The notes below the pieces were generated by a model, which was not told where the DNA came from, did no database searches, and saw only the letters and a program-made list of their open reading frames with translations. From positions 124,001 through 188,000 of the forward strand of contig CBFHJH010000001.1 in NCBI GenBank assembly GCA_965656185.1: a stretch of 64,000 bases of DNA, written 5' to 3'. The first letter of the stretch is position 1. Each line of letters starts with the position of its first letter. This document shows positions 34,027 through 43,398 of the stretch, in pieces. This DNA comes from Croceimicrobium sp965656185 (GTDB lineage Bacteria > Bacteroidota > Bacteroidia > Flavobacteriales > Schleiferiaceae). The translations under genes and the position numbers were made by a program.

Positions 34027-36210
34027 ATGGCAACATTAGAGCGTATCCGCCAACGTTCCGGAGTACTTTTGATCGTGATTGGTTTGGCCATGTTGGCCTT
34101 TATTTTAACTGACCTTTTTAGCTCAGGAAATTCGGTTTTTCGTGGCGACGTAAATGTCGTAGGTAAAGTTAACGGAGTAGAGATCGATTATCTCGAATTC
34201 TCCAAGCGCATGGATGAGCGCCTAACTTTGTTGCAGCGTCAGAATCCACAACAGTTTTCTAACATCTCTCGTACCGTTTTGGCCGACCAGCTTTGGAAGG
34301 AGTTTCAAGAAGAGGTGCTGTTAGAGCGCAACTATAAAAACTTAGGTCTTGCAGTAAATGATGAAGAGTTGTTCGATCGCATCATCTCTAATCCACAAGT
34401 ACGCAGTCAAGAAGGCTTTAAAGATCAAGTAACGGGTCAATTTAGTCCGGCGGCCCTAAAAAGTTACTTAAGTCAAATTAAGCAGAATATTGCTAACGAT
34501 GCCCAAGCGGCGGCGGCTTACGAGCAATGGATACAATTCGAACAAGGAACCAGAGAAGGGGCATTGCGTGATAAGTATCTTTACGCGGTTCGCAAAGGTT
34601 TATATATGCCTACCAAATTGGCTAAGGCCGATTACGATCGCCGCAATCAGTTGAGCACGGTGCAGTATTTCGGATTAGAATATGCTTCAATTTCCGACTC
34701 TAGTGTGGAAGTTTCGGAGAGTGACCTAAAGCGCTACTACAGCAATCATAAAAATGATTTCAAATCGGAAGAAAGTCGTGAAATTGCTTTCGTAAACTTC
34801 AATGTTACTGCTTCCCAAAGCGACCGTAATGCGCTTAAAGAGGAGTTAAAAGCATACTTAAGTGAGGAAGTAATGCAATCTAGAGGCAATTACGATACGC
34901 TTCCATCATTTTATGATACAGAAGACGATTCTACTTTTGCCGTGGGCCGTTCAGACCTACCGGTACAAGCACAATATTTTACCCAAGAAGAGCTTAATGC
35001 ACCTTTAGATTCTATTCTATTTGAGCAGGAGGAAGGTTACATTCATGGACCCTACGAAGAAAATGGAGCATTTTTGCTTACCAAGATTTCTGATATTACC
35101 TCTAAGCCTGATTCTGTTAAGGCTCGTCATATCTTAATTAGTTTTCAAGGAGCTGGTAATGGGCAGTCTCAAGCCACTCGCGCACCACAACAGGCTAAGC
35201 AGCTTGCCGATTCTCTGTTTGCCGTGGTTAAAGAGGACTCCACTCAGTTTGCCGACTTAGCTAAACAGTATAGCGATGATCCAGGTTCTGGCTCTAAAGG
35301 AGGAGCTTTAGGTTGGTTTAAGCCAGGAGCCATGGTACCACAGTTCAATGATTTCTGTTTCTACAATGAAAAGAACAAAATTGGATTGGTGTTCAGCCAG
35401 TTTGGATTTCACATCATTCACATTCAAGACAATGCGGGTGATAATAAAGCTTTAAAGCTTACCAAGATAGCCCGTACCATAGACGCTTCGGATGCTACCC
35501 GCGACAGTATTTACGATCTAGCTAGCAAATTTGCTGCAACCGCTAATGATTCAGGTGATTTCGCTTCTAATGCTGCGGCGAAAGGTTATAATGCCCGTCC
35601 CGCTGCAGATATTGGTCCAATGGCCGAATCTATTTTTGGCATCGGTTCTAACCGGGAAATCGTGCGTTGGCTCTACAATGAAGAAACAGAATTAGGCAAC
35701 ATTCAGTTGTTTAATCAAGATAACAATGCCTTCGTAGTGGTACAGCTAACTGCTAAGAGCCCTGAAGGTATCGCTGCTCTAGAGGATGTGAAAGACGATG
35801 TGCGTGATGCAGTGATCAAAGAGAAGAAGGCCCTGAAGTTAGCAGAGCGTATGAACGCTGCTAAAGAAGGTAAGGATAGTTTTGAGGCTGTAGCGGCCGC
35901 TTTAGACCAGGATGTGAAAACTCAAGGACTAAACTTTGCTACTTCCAATTTAACCGGATATGGTTCTGAGCCTCGGGTAATCGGTCGTGCTACCAATTTA
36001 GCTATTGGTTCTATGGATGGTCCAATTACTGGCGACCGTGGAGTGTACATGATCAAAGTGGCTAGTCGTAATCCGGCCGATGAATTACCCAGTTACGACT
36101 CAGAGCAAATTCGAGTTGAAACCAATATTCAAAATGAAGCATCGGAAAAGGTGCTTGAATCTTTGAAAGAATCGGCTAAGGTTGAGGATAACCGTCGCAA
36201 GTTCTTTTAA
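34027..36210 (+). CDS. SurA/PpiD-like peptidyl-prolyl isomerase, membrane-anchored
   Basis: Protein of 727 residues. An N-terminal membrane helix (VLLIVIGLAMLAFILTDLF) anchors a long periplasmic chain; the layout (SurA_N-type domain, then a parvulin PPIase domain) is that of PpiD. The parvulin domain lies at about 360-480 (VKARHILISF, FADLAKQYSDDPGSGSKGG, LGWFKPGAMVPQFNDF, FGFHIIHI), with the usual HILI and GG-LGWF motifs. PpiD-type proteins assist folding of outer-membrane and secreted proteins near the Sec translocon. ATG at 34027. Followed by an intrinsic terminator. Confidence 0.92.
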   Translation: MATLERIRQRSGVLLIVIGLAMLAFILTDLFSSGNSVFRGDVNVVGKVNGVEIDYLEFSKRMDERLTLLQRQNPQQFSNISRTVLADQLWKEFQEEVLLERNYKNLGLAVNDEELFDRIISNPQVRSQEGFKDQVTGQFSPAALKSYLSQIKQNIANDAQAAAAYEQWIQFEQGTREGALRDKYLYAVRKGLYMPTKLAKADYDRRNQLSTVQYFGLEYASISDSSVEVSESDLKRYYSNHKNDFKSEESREIAFVNFNVTASQSDRNALKEELKAYLSEEVMQSRGNYDTLPSFYDTEDDSTFAVGRSDLPVQAQYFTQEELNAPLDSILFEQEEGYIHGPYEENGAFLLTKISDITSKPDSVKARHILISFQGAGNGQSQATRAPQQAKQLADSLFAVVKEDSTQFADLAKQYSDDPGSGSKGGALGWFKPGAMVPQFNDFCFYNEKNKIGLVFSQFGFHIIHIQDNAGDNKALKLTKIARTIDASDATRDSIYDLASKFAATANDSGDFASNAAAKGYNARPAADIGPMAESIFGIGSNREIVRWLYNEETELGNIQLFNQDNNAFVVVQLTAKSPEGIAALEDVKDDVRDAVIKEKKALKLAERMNAAKEGKDSFEAVAAALDQDVKTQGLNFATSNLTGYGSEPRVIGRATNLAIGSMDGPITGDRGVYMIKVASRNPADELPSYDSEQIRVETNIQNEASEKVLESLKESAKVEDNRRKFF

Positions 36211-36230
36211 AGAAACCTACTAATATTAAG

Positions 36231-36259
36231 AAAAAGGCTGCCTAAGGGCGGCCTTTTTT
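36231..36259 (+). terminator. Intrinsic terminator after ppiD-like gene
   Basis: Stem of about 12 bp with one T-G wobble (36231-36242 with 36247-36258), 4-nt loop TAAG, T-run to 36259. Confidence 0.85.
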
Positions 36260-36321
36260 AGTTTTCAGGCCCACAGCTAAAGCGCAGGTCTTAAATTTGT
36301 GAAGCAATCAAAAAGATTTCC

Positions 36322-38511
36322 ATGAAGAGAATATTTCTAATCGCTTTAGGTTTATGCCTAAGTGTTTCTAGTGTAGCCAAGGAAGGGATGTGGCTCCCTC
36401 AGCTTATTGCACAACTTAATTATGATGAAATGCAGCGAATGGGGCTGCAGATCAGCGCAGAAGACATTTACAGTGTAAATAAGAGCTCCTTAAAAGATGC
36501 TATTGTGCACTTTAACGGAGGATGTACTGCAGAGTTAATTAGCTCCAAGGGCTTATTGCTTACCAATCATCATTGCGGCTATAGTCAGATACAAAGTCAT
36601 TCAAGCTTAGAAAATAATTATTTGAAAGACGGCTTTTGGGCTACTTCCATGGCAGATGAAAAGTCGAACCCAGGCTTATATGCTGCCATCGTAGATCGAT
36701 TGGAAGACGTAAGTAACCTAGTATTTGCCAATACCACTCAGGATCAGGAACCTGCTTTGAGGGACAGTACAATAACGGCTAATATTCAAGCATTAATCGA
36801 AGCTAAGAAGGAAGAAAACCCAGCACTAAGTTATGAGGTAAAGGACTTCTTTTATGGCAATCAGTACATTCTAATCGCTAAAAAGATCTTTAACGATGTA
36901 AGGTTAGTGGGAGCGCCACCAAGTAGTGTTGGGAAGTATGGTGCCGATACGGATAACTGGATGTGGCCACGTCATACAGGCGATTTTTCTATATTCCGAG
37001 TATATGCTAATGCCAATAATGAACCCGCAGACTACAGCGAAGATAATGTGCCATACCAGCCAGAGCGTCATTTGAAAATTAATATAGCCGGAGTGCAAGA
37101 AGGAGATTTCACCATGGTCTATGGCTTCCCCGGCAGTACCCAGCAATATCTGCCAGCGGCCGAAGTAGAGAATATCGTCGAGATCTATAATCCTGCTCGC
37201 AAGGCTGTTCGTGATGAGATATTGGCCATTTTAGACGCTAAGATGCGTAAGGATGAAGCAACACGTTTACGCTATGCTAGTAAGTATGCGCGAATTAGCA
37301 ATAGCTGGAAACGTTGGCGGGGAGAGATCCTCGGAATTGAACGTACCAACGCGATCCAAAAGTTGAAAGCAGAAGAAGCCGCTTTTAATGAAGCCTGTAG
37401 ATCAAACCCGGCTTTAGAATCGGCTCAAGGTCTGGTAAAGGAGCTATCTGAGCTTTACGAGCAGCGTATTCCTTTAAGCATAGAACGTTTTCATTATATC
37501 GAAGTGGGTTACTTTGGGATCGAAGCTTTCCGACATGCCTTAGGCTACAGTCGTCTTATTGCGGCCTATGAAGCTGAGGATGAAAAAGCCTTGGCTGATC
37601 TGGCCGAGCAATTTGCTTCTCGTTCAGAAGGCTTTAAGAAGGACTATGAACCTGCGCTTGATTTGGAAGTGGCTAAAAGGATCTTACCAATGTATTTGGA
37701 GGCCATAAATAGTGCGGTGCCGGAGGAGATAGCCGATCTTAAAGAAGCTTCCGCTGAAAAGCGCAGCGATGAGATTAGCGATTTCTTCGAGGATGCCCCA
37801 TTCTTGGCAGCAGACTTCGCAGCAGAGCTTCGTGATGATCCCGGCAAAATGGCCAAGAAGATCGCTAAGTCCGATTTATACAAGCTTTCTAGAGCGATGT
37901 ATGACCATTATTTTGATGTAATCATGGCTGGCTTAAGCGAATATGAAGCGGCGATAAAAGCTAAGCAAGCCGAGTATGTTTCGGCTTTACAGATCGCCTT
38001 TCCGGAAAAAGCTTTTTATCCGGATGCCAACTCCACTTTGAGAGTGGCATATGGAAAAGTAAAGGGCTATGAGGCGCGTGATGCAGTGCAATATGCTCCG
38101 GTAACATATTTAGAAGGAGTCATGGAGAAATATGTTCCAGGCGACTACGAATTCGATTTACCCGCTAAATTGATCGAACTTTATGAAAAGAAAGATTTTG
38201 GCCCTTACGGTGAAGGAGCTAAGATGCCAGTTTGCTTTATAGCGACTAACCACACCACTGGGGGAAACTCTGGTTCTCCGGTTCTCAATGCCAAAGGGGA
38301 GTTAATCGGATTGAACTTCGATCGGGCCTGGGACGGTGTTATGAGCGACATGTATTTCGACACCAGCATTTGTCGTAATGTGATGGTAGATTTACGCTAT
38401 GTGCTCTTTATAATCGATAAACTAGGTGGAGCTAGTTATCTCGTTGATGAAATGGATCTGGTAAGAGCAAGGCCTAAAGCCGAACTGGAAGGAATTGTAG
38501 AAGAACATTAA
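36322..38511 (+). CDS. S46 family dipeptidyl-peptidase, DPP11-like (Asp/Glu-specific predicted)
   Basis: Periplasmic serine peptidase of 729 residues, removing dipeptides from peptide N-termini. A signal peptide ends after SVSSVAKEG. The catalytic His is in LLTNHHCGYSQI (H83/H84), the acid lies in the DTDNWMWPRHTGDF region, and the Ser is S650 in GGNSGSP. S46 enzymes form two groups. Acidic-specific DPP11 has an Arg 18 residues after the catalytic Ser (S655/R673 in the Porphyromonas enzyme), and DPP7 has Gly. Here residue 668 is Arg (FDRAWDG, S+18), so DPP11 specificity is predicted. It feeds peptide catabolism. Confidence 0.9.
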   Translation: MKRIFLIALGLCLSVSSVAKEGMWLPQLIAQLNYDEMQRMGLQISAEDIYSVNKSSLKDAIVHFNGGCTAELISSKGLLLTNHHCGYSQIQSHSSLENNYLKDGFWATSMADEKSNPGLYAAIVDRLEDVSNLVFANTTQDQEPALRDSTITANIQALIEAKKEENPALSYEVKDFFYGNQYILIAKKIFNDVRLVGAPPSSVGKYGADTDNWMWPRHTGDFSIFRVYANANNEPADYSEDNVPYQPERHLKINIAGVQEGDFTMVYGFPGSTQQYLPAAEVENIVEIYNPARKAVRDEILAILDAKMRKDEATRLRYASKYARISNSWKRWRGEILGIERTNAIQKLKAEEAAFNEACRSNPALESAQGLVKELSELYEQRIPLSIERFHYIEVGYFGIEAFRHALGYSRLIAAYEAEDEKALADLAEQFASRSEGFKKDYEPALDLEVAKRILPMYLEAINSAVPEEIADLKEASAEKRSDEISDFFEDAPFLAADFAAELRDDPGKMAKKIAKSDLYKLSRAMYDHYFDVIMAGLSEYEAAIKAKQAEYVSALQIAFPEKAFYPDANSTLRVAYGKVKGYEARDAVQYAPVTYLEGVMEKYVPGDYEFDLPAKLIELYEKKDFGPYGEGAKMPVCFIATNHTTGGNSGSPVLNAKGELIGLNFDRAWDGVMSDMYFDTSICRNVMVDLRYVLFIIDKLGGASYLVDEMDLVRARPKAELEGIVEEH

Positions 38512-38513
38512 AT

Positions 38514-38546
38514 AAAAAAAGCCCCGATTTTGACGGGGCTTTTTTT
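38514..38546. terminator. Bidirectional intrinsic terminator between S46 peptidase and DsbA-family genes
   Basis: GCCCCG (38521-38526) and CGGGGC (38534-38539) flanked by seven A and seven T, which extend the stem to 13 bp and supply a T-run on both strands. It serves the convergent genes ending at 38511 and 38545; the minus-strand stop codon overlaps its T-run. Confidence 0.9.
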
Positions 38547-39180
38547 AGATCCTTTCCTTTACTTTTTGCAGCTGCTCCTCTAATTGAGCACTGTCGGTAT
38601 AACCCCTTGCCAGAAAATAGGCTTTATCTTTCTCTTGGTAAACTACCGAGGGAAAGCCTTGAATGCCCCAACTCTTTACCACCTGGAATTCGGTTTTCAC
38701 CAACTCCAGTCTTTCTTTGTCCACCATCAACTTCATGAAATCAGTACTATTCATACCAAAGTCTTCGGCACAATGACCATAGGTTTTAGCTTCATTGGGA
38801 GCGAGTCCTTCTTGATAAATTGCCTCTTGCATACGTTTGGCAAAAGCGATGGTATTGTCGGGCTGGTAGGTGCGAAAAGCAGCCATAGCCAAGGCTCCTG
38901 GTAAGGAGCTTAACTGGGCGCTTCCTTCTTCGAGCATCGCGTAAAAATCGTCGCCAAACTCCCTTCCGGTAAGTTCAGTAACCCTTTTAAAGCCATCTTT
39001 GATACTTTGAGGTAGGTCCCCAATGGGACCTTCTTGTTCACCGAGCACCATTCCTCCAGACATTACCCTAAACTCAAAATCGTCTTTATGAGCTTCGTGA
39101 AATTGATGCATAACCGGACTAAAACCGTAACACCAACTGCATAACACATCGTAGATATAGTAAACTACTGGTCTTTCCAT
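38545..39180 (-). CDS. DsbA-family thioredoxin-fold protein
   Basis: Protein of 211 residues of the DsbA/FrnE-like group. The active-site CxxC is CSWC in YIYDVLCSWCYGF, followed by the helical insertion of DsbA-like oxidoreductases and WGIQGFPSVVYQE with the cis-Pro loop (GFPSV). No signal peptide is visible, so it is probably cytosolic, like FrnE or HCCA-isomerase-like proteins. Its substrate is unknown. ATG at 39180. It is separate from xseB by 80 nt. Confidence 0.85.
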   Translation of the reverse strand: MERPVVYYIYDVLCSWCYGFSPVMHQFHEAHKDDFEFRVMSGGMVLGEQEGPIGDLPQSIKDGFKRVTELTGREFGDDFYAMLEEGSAQLSSLPGALAMAAFRTYQPDNTIAFAKRMQEAIYQEGLAPNEAKTYGHCAEDFGMNSTDFMKLMVDKERLELVKTEFQVVKSWGIQGFPSVVYQEKDKAYFLARGYTDSAQLEEQLQKVKERI

Positions 39181-39260
39181 TTTCTAATTTAATGTATGGC
39201 AAAATTAGTTATTCTTGCAGGGCGGGGGGTAAATAGATATTTAGTCTTTCTATAAAGCCA

Positions 39261-39461
39261 TCACAAGCCTAAGTCCTTGATCAATTCGCTTACCTCTAAC
39301 TCCGTGTCGCGCAGTTTAGCATGGCAGAACTTTAGCAATTCGGAGGCGCGCTTCACCTTGGCACTTAATTCATCTACCGATACTTCATCGGCTTGCAGGT
39401 CGCTCATGATCGCCTGTAACTCTGCGTAGGCCTCATCATAACTAATTTTATCCTTTTTCAT
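39261..39461 (-). CDS. xseB: Exodeoxyribonuclease VII small subunit XseB
   Basis: Protein of 66 residues, the usual XseB size. The family pattern SYDEAYAELQAIMSDLQADEVSVDEL.. begins the helical hairpin, and the C-terminal helix contains the CHAKLRDTELEVSEL pattern. Several XseB copies bind one XseA in the nuclease that degrades single-stranded DNA to short acid-soluble oligonucleotides. It overlaps xseA by 14 nt, which is the common arrangement. Confidence 0.93.
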   Translation of the reverse strand: MKKDKISYDEAYAELQAIMSDLQADEVSVDELSAKVKRASELLKFCHAKLRDTELEVSELIKDLGL

Positions 39462-40842
39462 GCTTTTGTATTTCTTTAACGATAGAGTAAATTTTTCCTT
39501 TTTCCAGCTCGGTTTCTATTTGGTCTCCAGCTTGCAATAGCTGGGGGTTGACTATACTTTTCCCTTCTTTCCGGGTAATAGAATAGCCTCGTTTTAGGGT
39601 TTGTTTGGGACTTAAAAGATTCAGGTTTTCGGCTAGATGTGCTAAGGCAGCACTTCGTTTGTCAAATTGGTGCTTCGCCAAAAGTTCTATGCGCTCCTCT
39701 AATTGCTTTAAAGCAGGAGTAAGCTTCTCCCTAATAAAGTATTGGGGTCTGTTTTTTAAGCTTTCGCTGAAGCGGTCCAAAGCTTTTTCTTGCTCTTTCA
39801 ATCCATCGGCCGTAGCCCTTATTAAACTTCCCGCTCTATGTTGCACTTTTCCCCTTTCGCGCTCCACAAAACTTAAGGGCCAAGCTTGCAAACCTTGGTG
39901 GTAATTTTTCAAAGCCAATTGCTCTTGCCTAATTTGCTCAATACCATTGTTCGCGATTCCCTGGTATAATTGGCCTACCTGAGCTTCAAAATGATTCATT
40001 TTATCAATTAGGTAATCGGCCAGCGCCGTGGGGGTTTTATGAGGGCTTTTAGCCACGCGGTCCACTAAGGTCCAGTCGCTTTCATGACCTATTCCGCTTA
40101 GTACAGGTAAGGGTAATTCTAAAATGGTTTCGCAAAGTTTTAAGTCATTAAAGGCATCGAGATCGAGGCTAGAACCACCACCACGGATTAGGGCAATACA
40201 ATCGAATTTTCGTACATCTATTTTCAAAAGTGCCCTGCGTAACTCTTCACTTGCTTGGGCGCCTTGTACTTTTGAAGGAAAGAGTTCAATGCCAAAGTGA
40301 TAACCAAATTCATTATCCTTCAGATGAAAGTAAAAGTCTTTAAGCGCAGCGGCTTCAGGAGAGGACACTACAGCAATCCTTTGCCAAACCCTTAATTCTG
40401 GGATTGAACGATTTTGCTCGATTTTTCCGCTGGACTCCAGGGTTTTTAGGTTTTCTTGCCTCCGACGTTCAAGTTCACCTAAACTAAAACTAAGGTCGAT
40501 ATCCTTAATGATCAACTTTAAGCCAAAATTGGGATGGAAGTCGATCAGTACTTTTAAAACTAGCTCTTGCCCTTGTTGTAAAAGACTTTCAAGATCATTG
40601 GGCATTTTTTCTTGCAAGTATTCAAAGTCAATTTTCCAAATAACAGCCGACATACTCGCTAAGCGAATACCCTCACGTTCTTCCACCAAATTGAGGTAGT
40701 AATGGCCGCTACTTGCTCTTTTCTTCTCTGCTATTTCGGCTTTTACCCAAAAGCTTTCTTGCCCTAGCTCGCGGTCGAATAAACCTTGAATTGCTTGAGC
40801 TAAGCGCTGTAATCGGAAAACTTTGGTCTTGGAATTACTCAC
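39448..40842 (-). CDS. xseA: Exodeoxyribonuclease VII large subunit XseA
   Basis: Catalytic subunit of 464 residues. An N-terminal OB-fold (about 1-115: FWVKAEIAEKKRASSGHYYLNL, VIWK) is followed by the catalytic domain with RIAVVSSPEAAALKDF, the characteristic ALIRGGGSSLDLDAFND and PVLSGIGHESDWTLVD, and SPHKTPTALADYL. A long coiled region and the C-terminal LLSPKQTLKRGYSITRKEGK motif follow. The start is GTG at 40842. It is transcribed with xseB. Confidence 0.95.
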   Translation of the reverse strand: MSNSKTKVFRLQRLAQAIQGLFDRELGQESFWVKAEIAEKKRASSGHYYLNLVEEREGIRLASMSAVIWKIDFEYLQEKMPNDLESLLQQGQELVLKVLIDFHPNFGLKLIIKDIDLSFSLGELERRRQENLKTLESSGKIEQNRSIPELRVWQRIAVVSSPEAAALKDFYFHLKDNEFGYHFGIELFPSKVQGAQASEELRRALLKIDVRKFDCIALIRGGGSSLDLDAFNDLKLCETILELPLPVLSGIGHESDWTLVDRVAKSPHKTPTALADYLIDKMNHFEAQVGQLYQGIANNGIEQIRQEQLALKNYHQGLQAWPLSFVERERGKVQHRAGSLIRATADGLKEQEKALDRFSESLKNRPQYFIREKLTPALKQLEERIELLAKHQFDKRSAALAHLAENLNLLSPKQTLKRGYSITRKEGKSIVNPQLLQAGDQIETELEKGKIYSIVKEIQKHEKG

Positions 40843-40946
40843 GAAGCAAAGGTAGGAATGAATATTGGCCGAAATACGCTAGGCTTAAGTAGGTAATAAT
40901 TAATCAATTAATAATCATGTGCGTTTCGTGCCTTAGTTTAAAGCGT

Positions 40947-40954
40947 TACTTTTG
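40947..40954 (+). promoter_or_regulatory. -7 box candidate for the sulP gene
   Basis: TACTTTTG matches TAnnTTTG, 18 nt before the ATG at 40973. A weak TTTCG at 40924-40928 is at about the right distance for -33. It overlaps the TTG that would otherwise extend the reading frame upstream, supporting ATG 40973 as the start. Confidence 0.45.
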
Positions 40955-40972
40955 CGCCCTTTTTGCAGCCTT

Positions 40973-42565
40973 ATGAGACAGTTTATTAGGAAACAGGGGG
41001 CCAATGCCCGAAACGATATATTTAGCGGATTAACAGTTGCTTTAGCTTTAGTGCCCGAGGCGGTAGCTTTCGCTTTTGTGGCTGGCGTAGACCCTTTAGT
41101 GGGCTTGCATGCCGCCTTTATGGTAGGACTTATTACGGCCATCTTCGGCGGTAGACCAGGTATGATCAGTGGAGCCACAGGTGCTCTGGCTGTGGTAATG
41201 GTAAGCCTCGTGGCCGAAGGTAATGACCTGGGGGCCGAAGGGGAGAATCTAGGACTGTATTATTTATTTGCTACCGTCATCTTGATGGGCTTAATCCAAA
41301 TGCTTGTAGGAGCCTTAAAGCTAGGGAAGTTCGTGCGTCTAATCCCGCATCCGGTAATGATGGGATTCGTAAACGGATTGGCCATTGTTATTTTCCTCTC
41401 GCAGTTGGGCATGTTTACCGAGCGCGTGGCTGGCGAAAAGGTCTGGCTTAGCGGTGCTCCATTATATTGGATGTTAGCTTTGGTTGGCCTTACCATGGCG
41501 CTTATGCATTTCCTTCCTAATATCAATAAGAAGATACCAGCAGCTTTGACCGCGATTCTGGTGGTTTCGGGAATCGCCATTTTTAGCGGACTAGACGTGG
41601 CAACAGTAGGTAGCTTTATTCGTCAAGGGGGAGGAGCAGGCCTGCAAGGTGGCCTGCCTGAATTTCAATGGGCCATTTGGGAAAAGATTCCCATGAACAT
41701 GGAAACGTTAGCCTTTATTGGTCCCTACGCGATCATCTTAGCAGCCATCGGCCTGATCGAATCCTTGATGACTTTAAACTTGATTGATGAGCTTACGGAA
41801 ACTCGTGGTAGTTCTAACCGGGAGTGTTTGGCGCAAGGTGGGGCAAACATCATTACCGGAATGTTCGGCGGTATGGGCGGCTGCGCCATGATCGGTCAGT
41901 CTATCATTAATATCAAAGGCGGTGGTAGAACTCGCCTATCGGGTATTGTTGCCGCGGTAACTCTACTTATTTTTATACTGTTTGCAGCCCCTTTGATCGA
42001 GCAGGTCCCTATTGCTGCTTTAGTGGGAGTGATGTTTATGGTGGTTATCGGCACTTTTGCCTGGAGTAGTTTCCGGATCATTAATAAAATTCCCTTGAGT
42101 GATGCTATTGTGCTTCTTACAGTTTCTGCCCTTACGGTTATCTTCGATCTAGCCATTGCGGTCTTCGCCGGTATCATCCTAAGCGCTTTGGTATTCTCTT
42201 GGGAGAATGCTAAAAGGATTCGGGCCCGAAAGCATCTTAGAGAAGATGGCGTTAAAGTCTATGAAATTTGGGGACCATTATTCTTTGGGAGCATCCAGGC
42301 ATTTAAATCTAAATTCGATCCAGCTGGCGATCCCGATAGAGTGATCATCGATTTTATGGAGTCAAGGGTTTCTGATCATTCTGCATTAGAAGCTTTGTTT
42401 AACTTAGTGGAGAAATACCAGAGCTTAGGGAAGGATTTAAAGATCCGTCACCTGAGTGTAGAATGCCAGCAACTGATGGTTAAGGCTTCACCTAAATTGG
42501 CCGCGGTAATTGAAGAGGATGTGGATGATCCTCGTTACCATGTAATGGCTCAAGTAATGCAATAA
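40973..42565 (+). CDS. SulP family anion transporter with STAS domain
   Basis: Inner-membrane protein of 530 residues from ATG 40973 (upstream codons overlap the promoter). SLC26/SulP features include ALALVPEAVAFAFVAGVDP in helix 1, GGRPGMISGATGALAVV in helix 3 (anion-binding helix), and a later GLIESLMTLNLIDELT. A short C-terminal STAS domain is visible at about 440-525 (GPLFFGSIQAFKSKFDP, RVIIDFMESRVSDHSALEAL). SulP proteins carry sulfate, bicarbonate or other anions; substrate cannot be read off. Two bases separate it from the next gene. Confidence 0.92.
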   Translation: MRQFIRKQGANARNDIFSGLTVALALVPEAVAFAFVAGVDPLVGLHAAFMVGLITAIFGGRPGMISGATGALAVVMVSLVAEGNDLGAEGENLGLYYLFATVILMGLIQMLVGALKLGKFVRLIPHPVMMGFVNGLAIVIFLSQLGMFTERVAGEKVWLSGAPLYWMLALVGLTMALMHFLPNINKKIPAALTAILVVSGIAIFSGLDVATVGSFIRQGGGAGLQGGLPEFQWAIWEKIPMNMETLAFIGPYAIILAAIGLIESLMTLNLIDELTETRGSSNRECLAQGGANIITGMFGGMGGCAMIGQSIINIKGGGRTRLSGIVAAVTLLIFILFAAPLIEQVPIAALVGVMFMVVIGTFAWSSFRIINKIPLSDAIVLLTVSALTVIFDLAIAVFAGIILSALVFSWENAKRIRARKHLREDGVKVYEIWGPLFFGSIQAFKSKFDPAGDPDRVIIDFMESRVSDHSALEALFNLVEKYQSLGKDLKIRHLSVECQQLMVKASPKLAAVIEEDVDDPRYHVMAQVMQ

Positions 42566-42567
42566 GT

Positions 42568-43398
42568 ATGGAATTAGGACGAATCAATAAATTAAAAGCA
42601 GCCCGCTTTGCACCCCAAGGCTTGTACTTGACCGATGAGGAAGAAAACGAGGTGCTTTTACCTAATAGCCGTTTACCTCAGAAACCTGCTTTAGGTGATA
42701 GCCTGGAGGCATTTGTGTACCGCGACTCGCAGGAGCGTCTAATCGCTACTTTAGATAAACCAATCGCCCAAGCGGGCGAATTCGCGGTGCTCGAAGCGAT
42801 GGAAAAAGTGCCTTTTGGTGTTTTTATGGATTGGGGCCTAGATAAGCAGGTTTTGGTACCCATGCGAGAAATTCGCGGAGATCTGAGTATCGGTAAGAAA
42901 TACCCCGTTTATCTCTACATCGACAAATTAAGCGAAAGAGTTACTGCCTCGACGCGGTTAGAGATCTTTTTTGATCACGAAATCGATGACTTGGAAGAAC
43001 AAGAGGAGGTTAAAGTACTGGTACTGCAGCGTAACGATCTAGGTTTTAGAGTGGCCGTAAACAACCGCTACCAAGGTATGCTTTATCACAATGAGCTTTT
43101 CCAAGAACTGCAACCGGGCGATAAAACTATCGCCTACATTAAGAAATTGCGAACCGACGGCAAACTAGATCTCATCATGCAGGCGGAAGGCATGGACCAC
43201 GTTGAGCCTAATGCTCAGAAGATCCTAGATGTGCTGAAGGAAAAAAATGGCTTCCTTGCTTTACATGATAAATCCGATCCTAAACAAATACAAGCCCAGC
43301 TTAAGATCAGCAAAAAGACCTTTAAAAAAGCGATCGGTACGCTTTACAAGAAACGTCTGATCGAATTGCAAAAAGACGGGATTAAGCTAGTGCCTTAG
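42568..43398 (+). CDS. S1-domain RNA-binding protein, CvfB/YitL family
   Basis: Protein of 276 residues with S1-like beta-barrel repeats: a first (MELGRINKLKAARFAPQGLYL), a second (GEFAVLEAMEKVPFGVFMDWGLDKQVLVP), a third (VKVLVLQRNDLGFRVAVNNRYQGMLYHNELF), then a C-terminal winged-helix domain (LKISKKTFKKAIGTLYKKRLIEL). This is the architecture of CvfB, which binds RNA and affects virulence and stress gene expression in Firmicutes. The role in Bacteroidota is not established. The 3' end overlaps convergent ypdA by 17 nt. Confidence 0.9.
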   Translation: MELGRINKLKAARFAPQGLYLTDEEENEVLLPNSRLPQKPALGDSLEAFVYRDSQERLIATLDKPIAQAGEFAVLEAMEKVPFGVFMDWGLDKQVLVPMREIRGDLSIGKKYPVYLYIDKLSERVTASTRLEIFFDHEIDDLEEQEEVKVLVLQRNDLGFRVAVNNRYQGMLYHNELFQELQPGDKTIAYIKKLRTDGKLDLIMQAEGMDHVEPNAQKILDVLKEKNGFLALHDKSDPKQIQAQLKISKKTFKKAIGTLYKKRLIELQKDGIKLVP

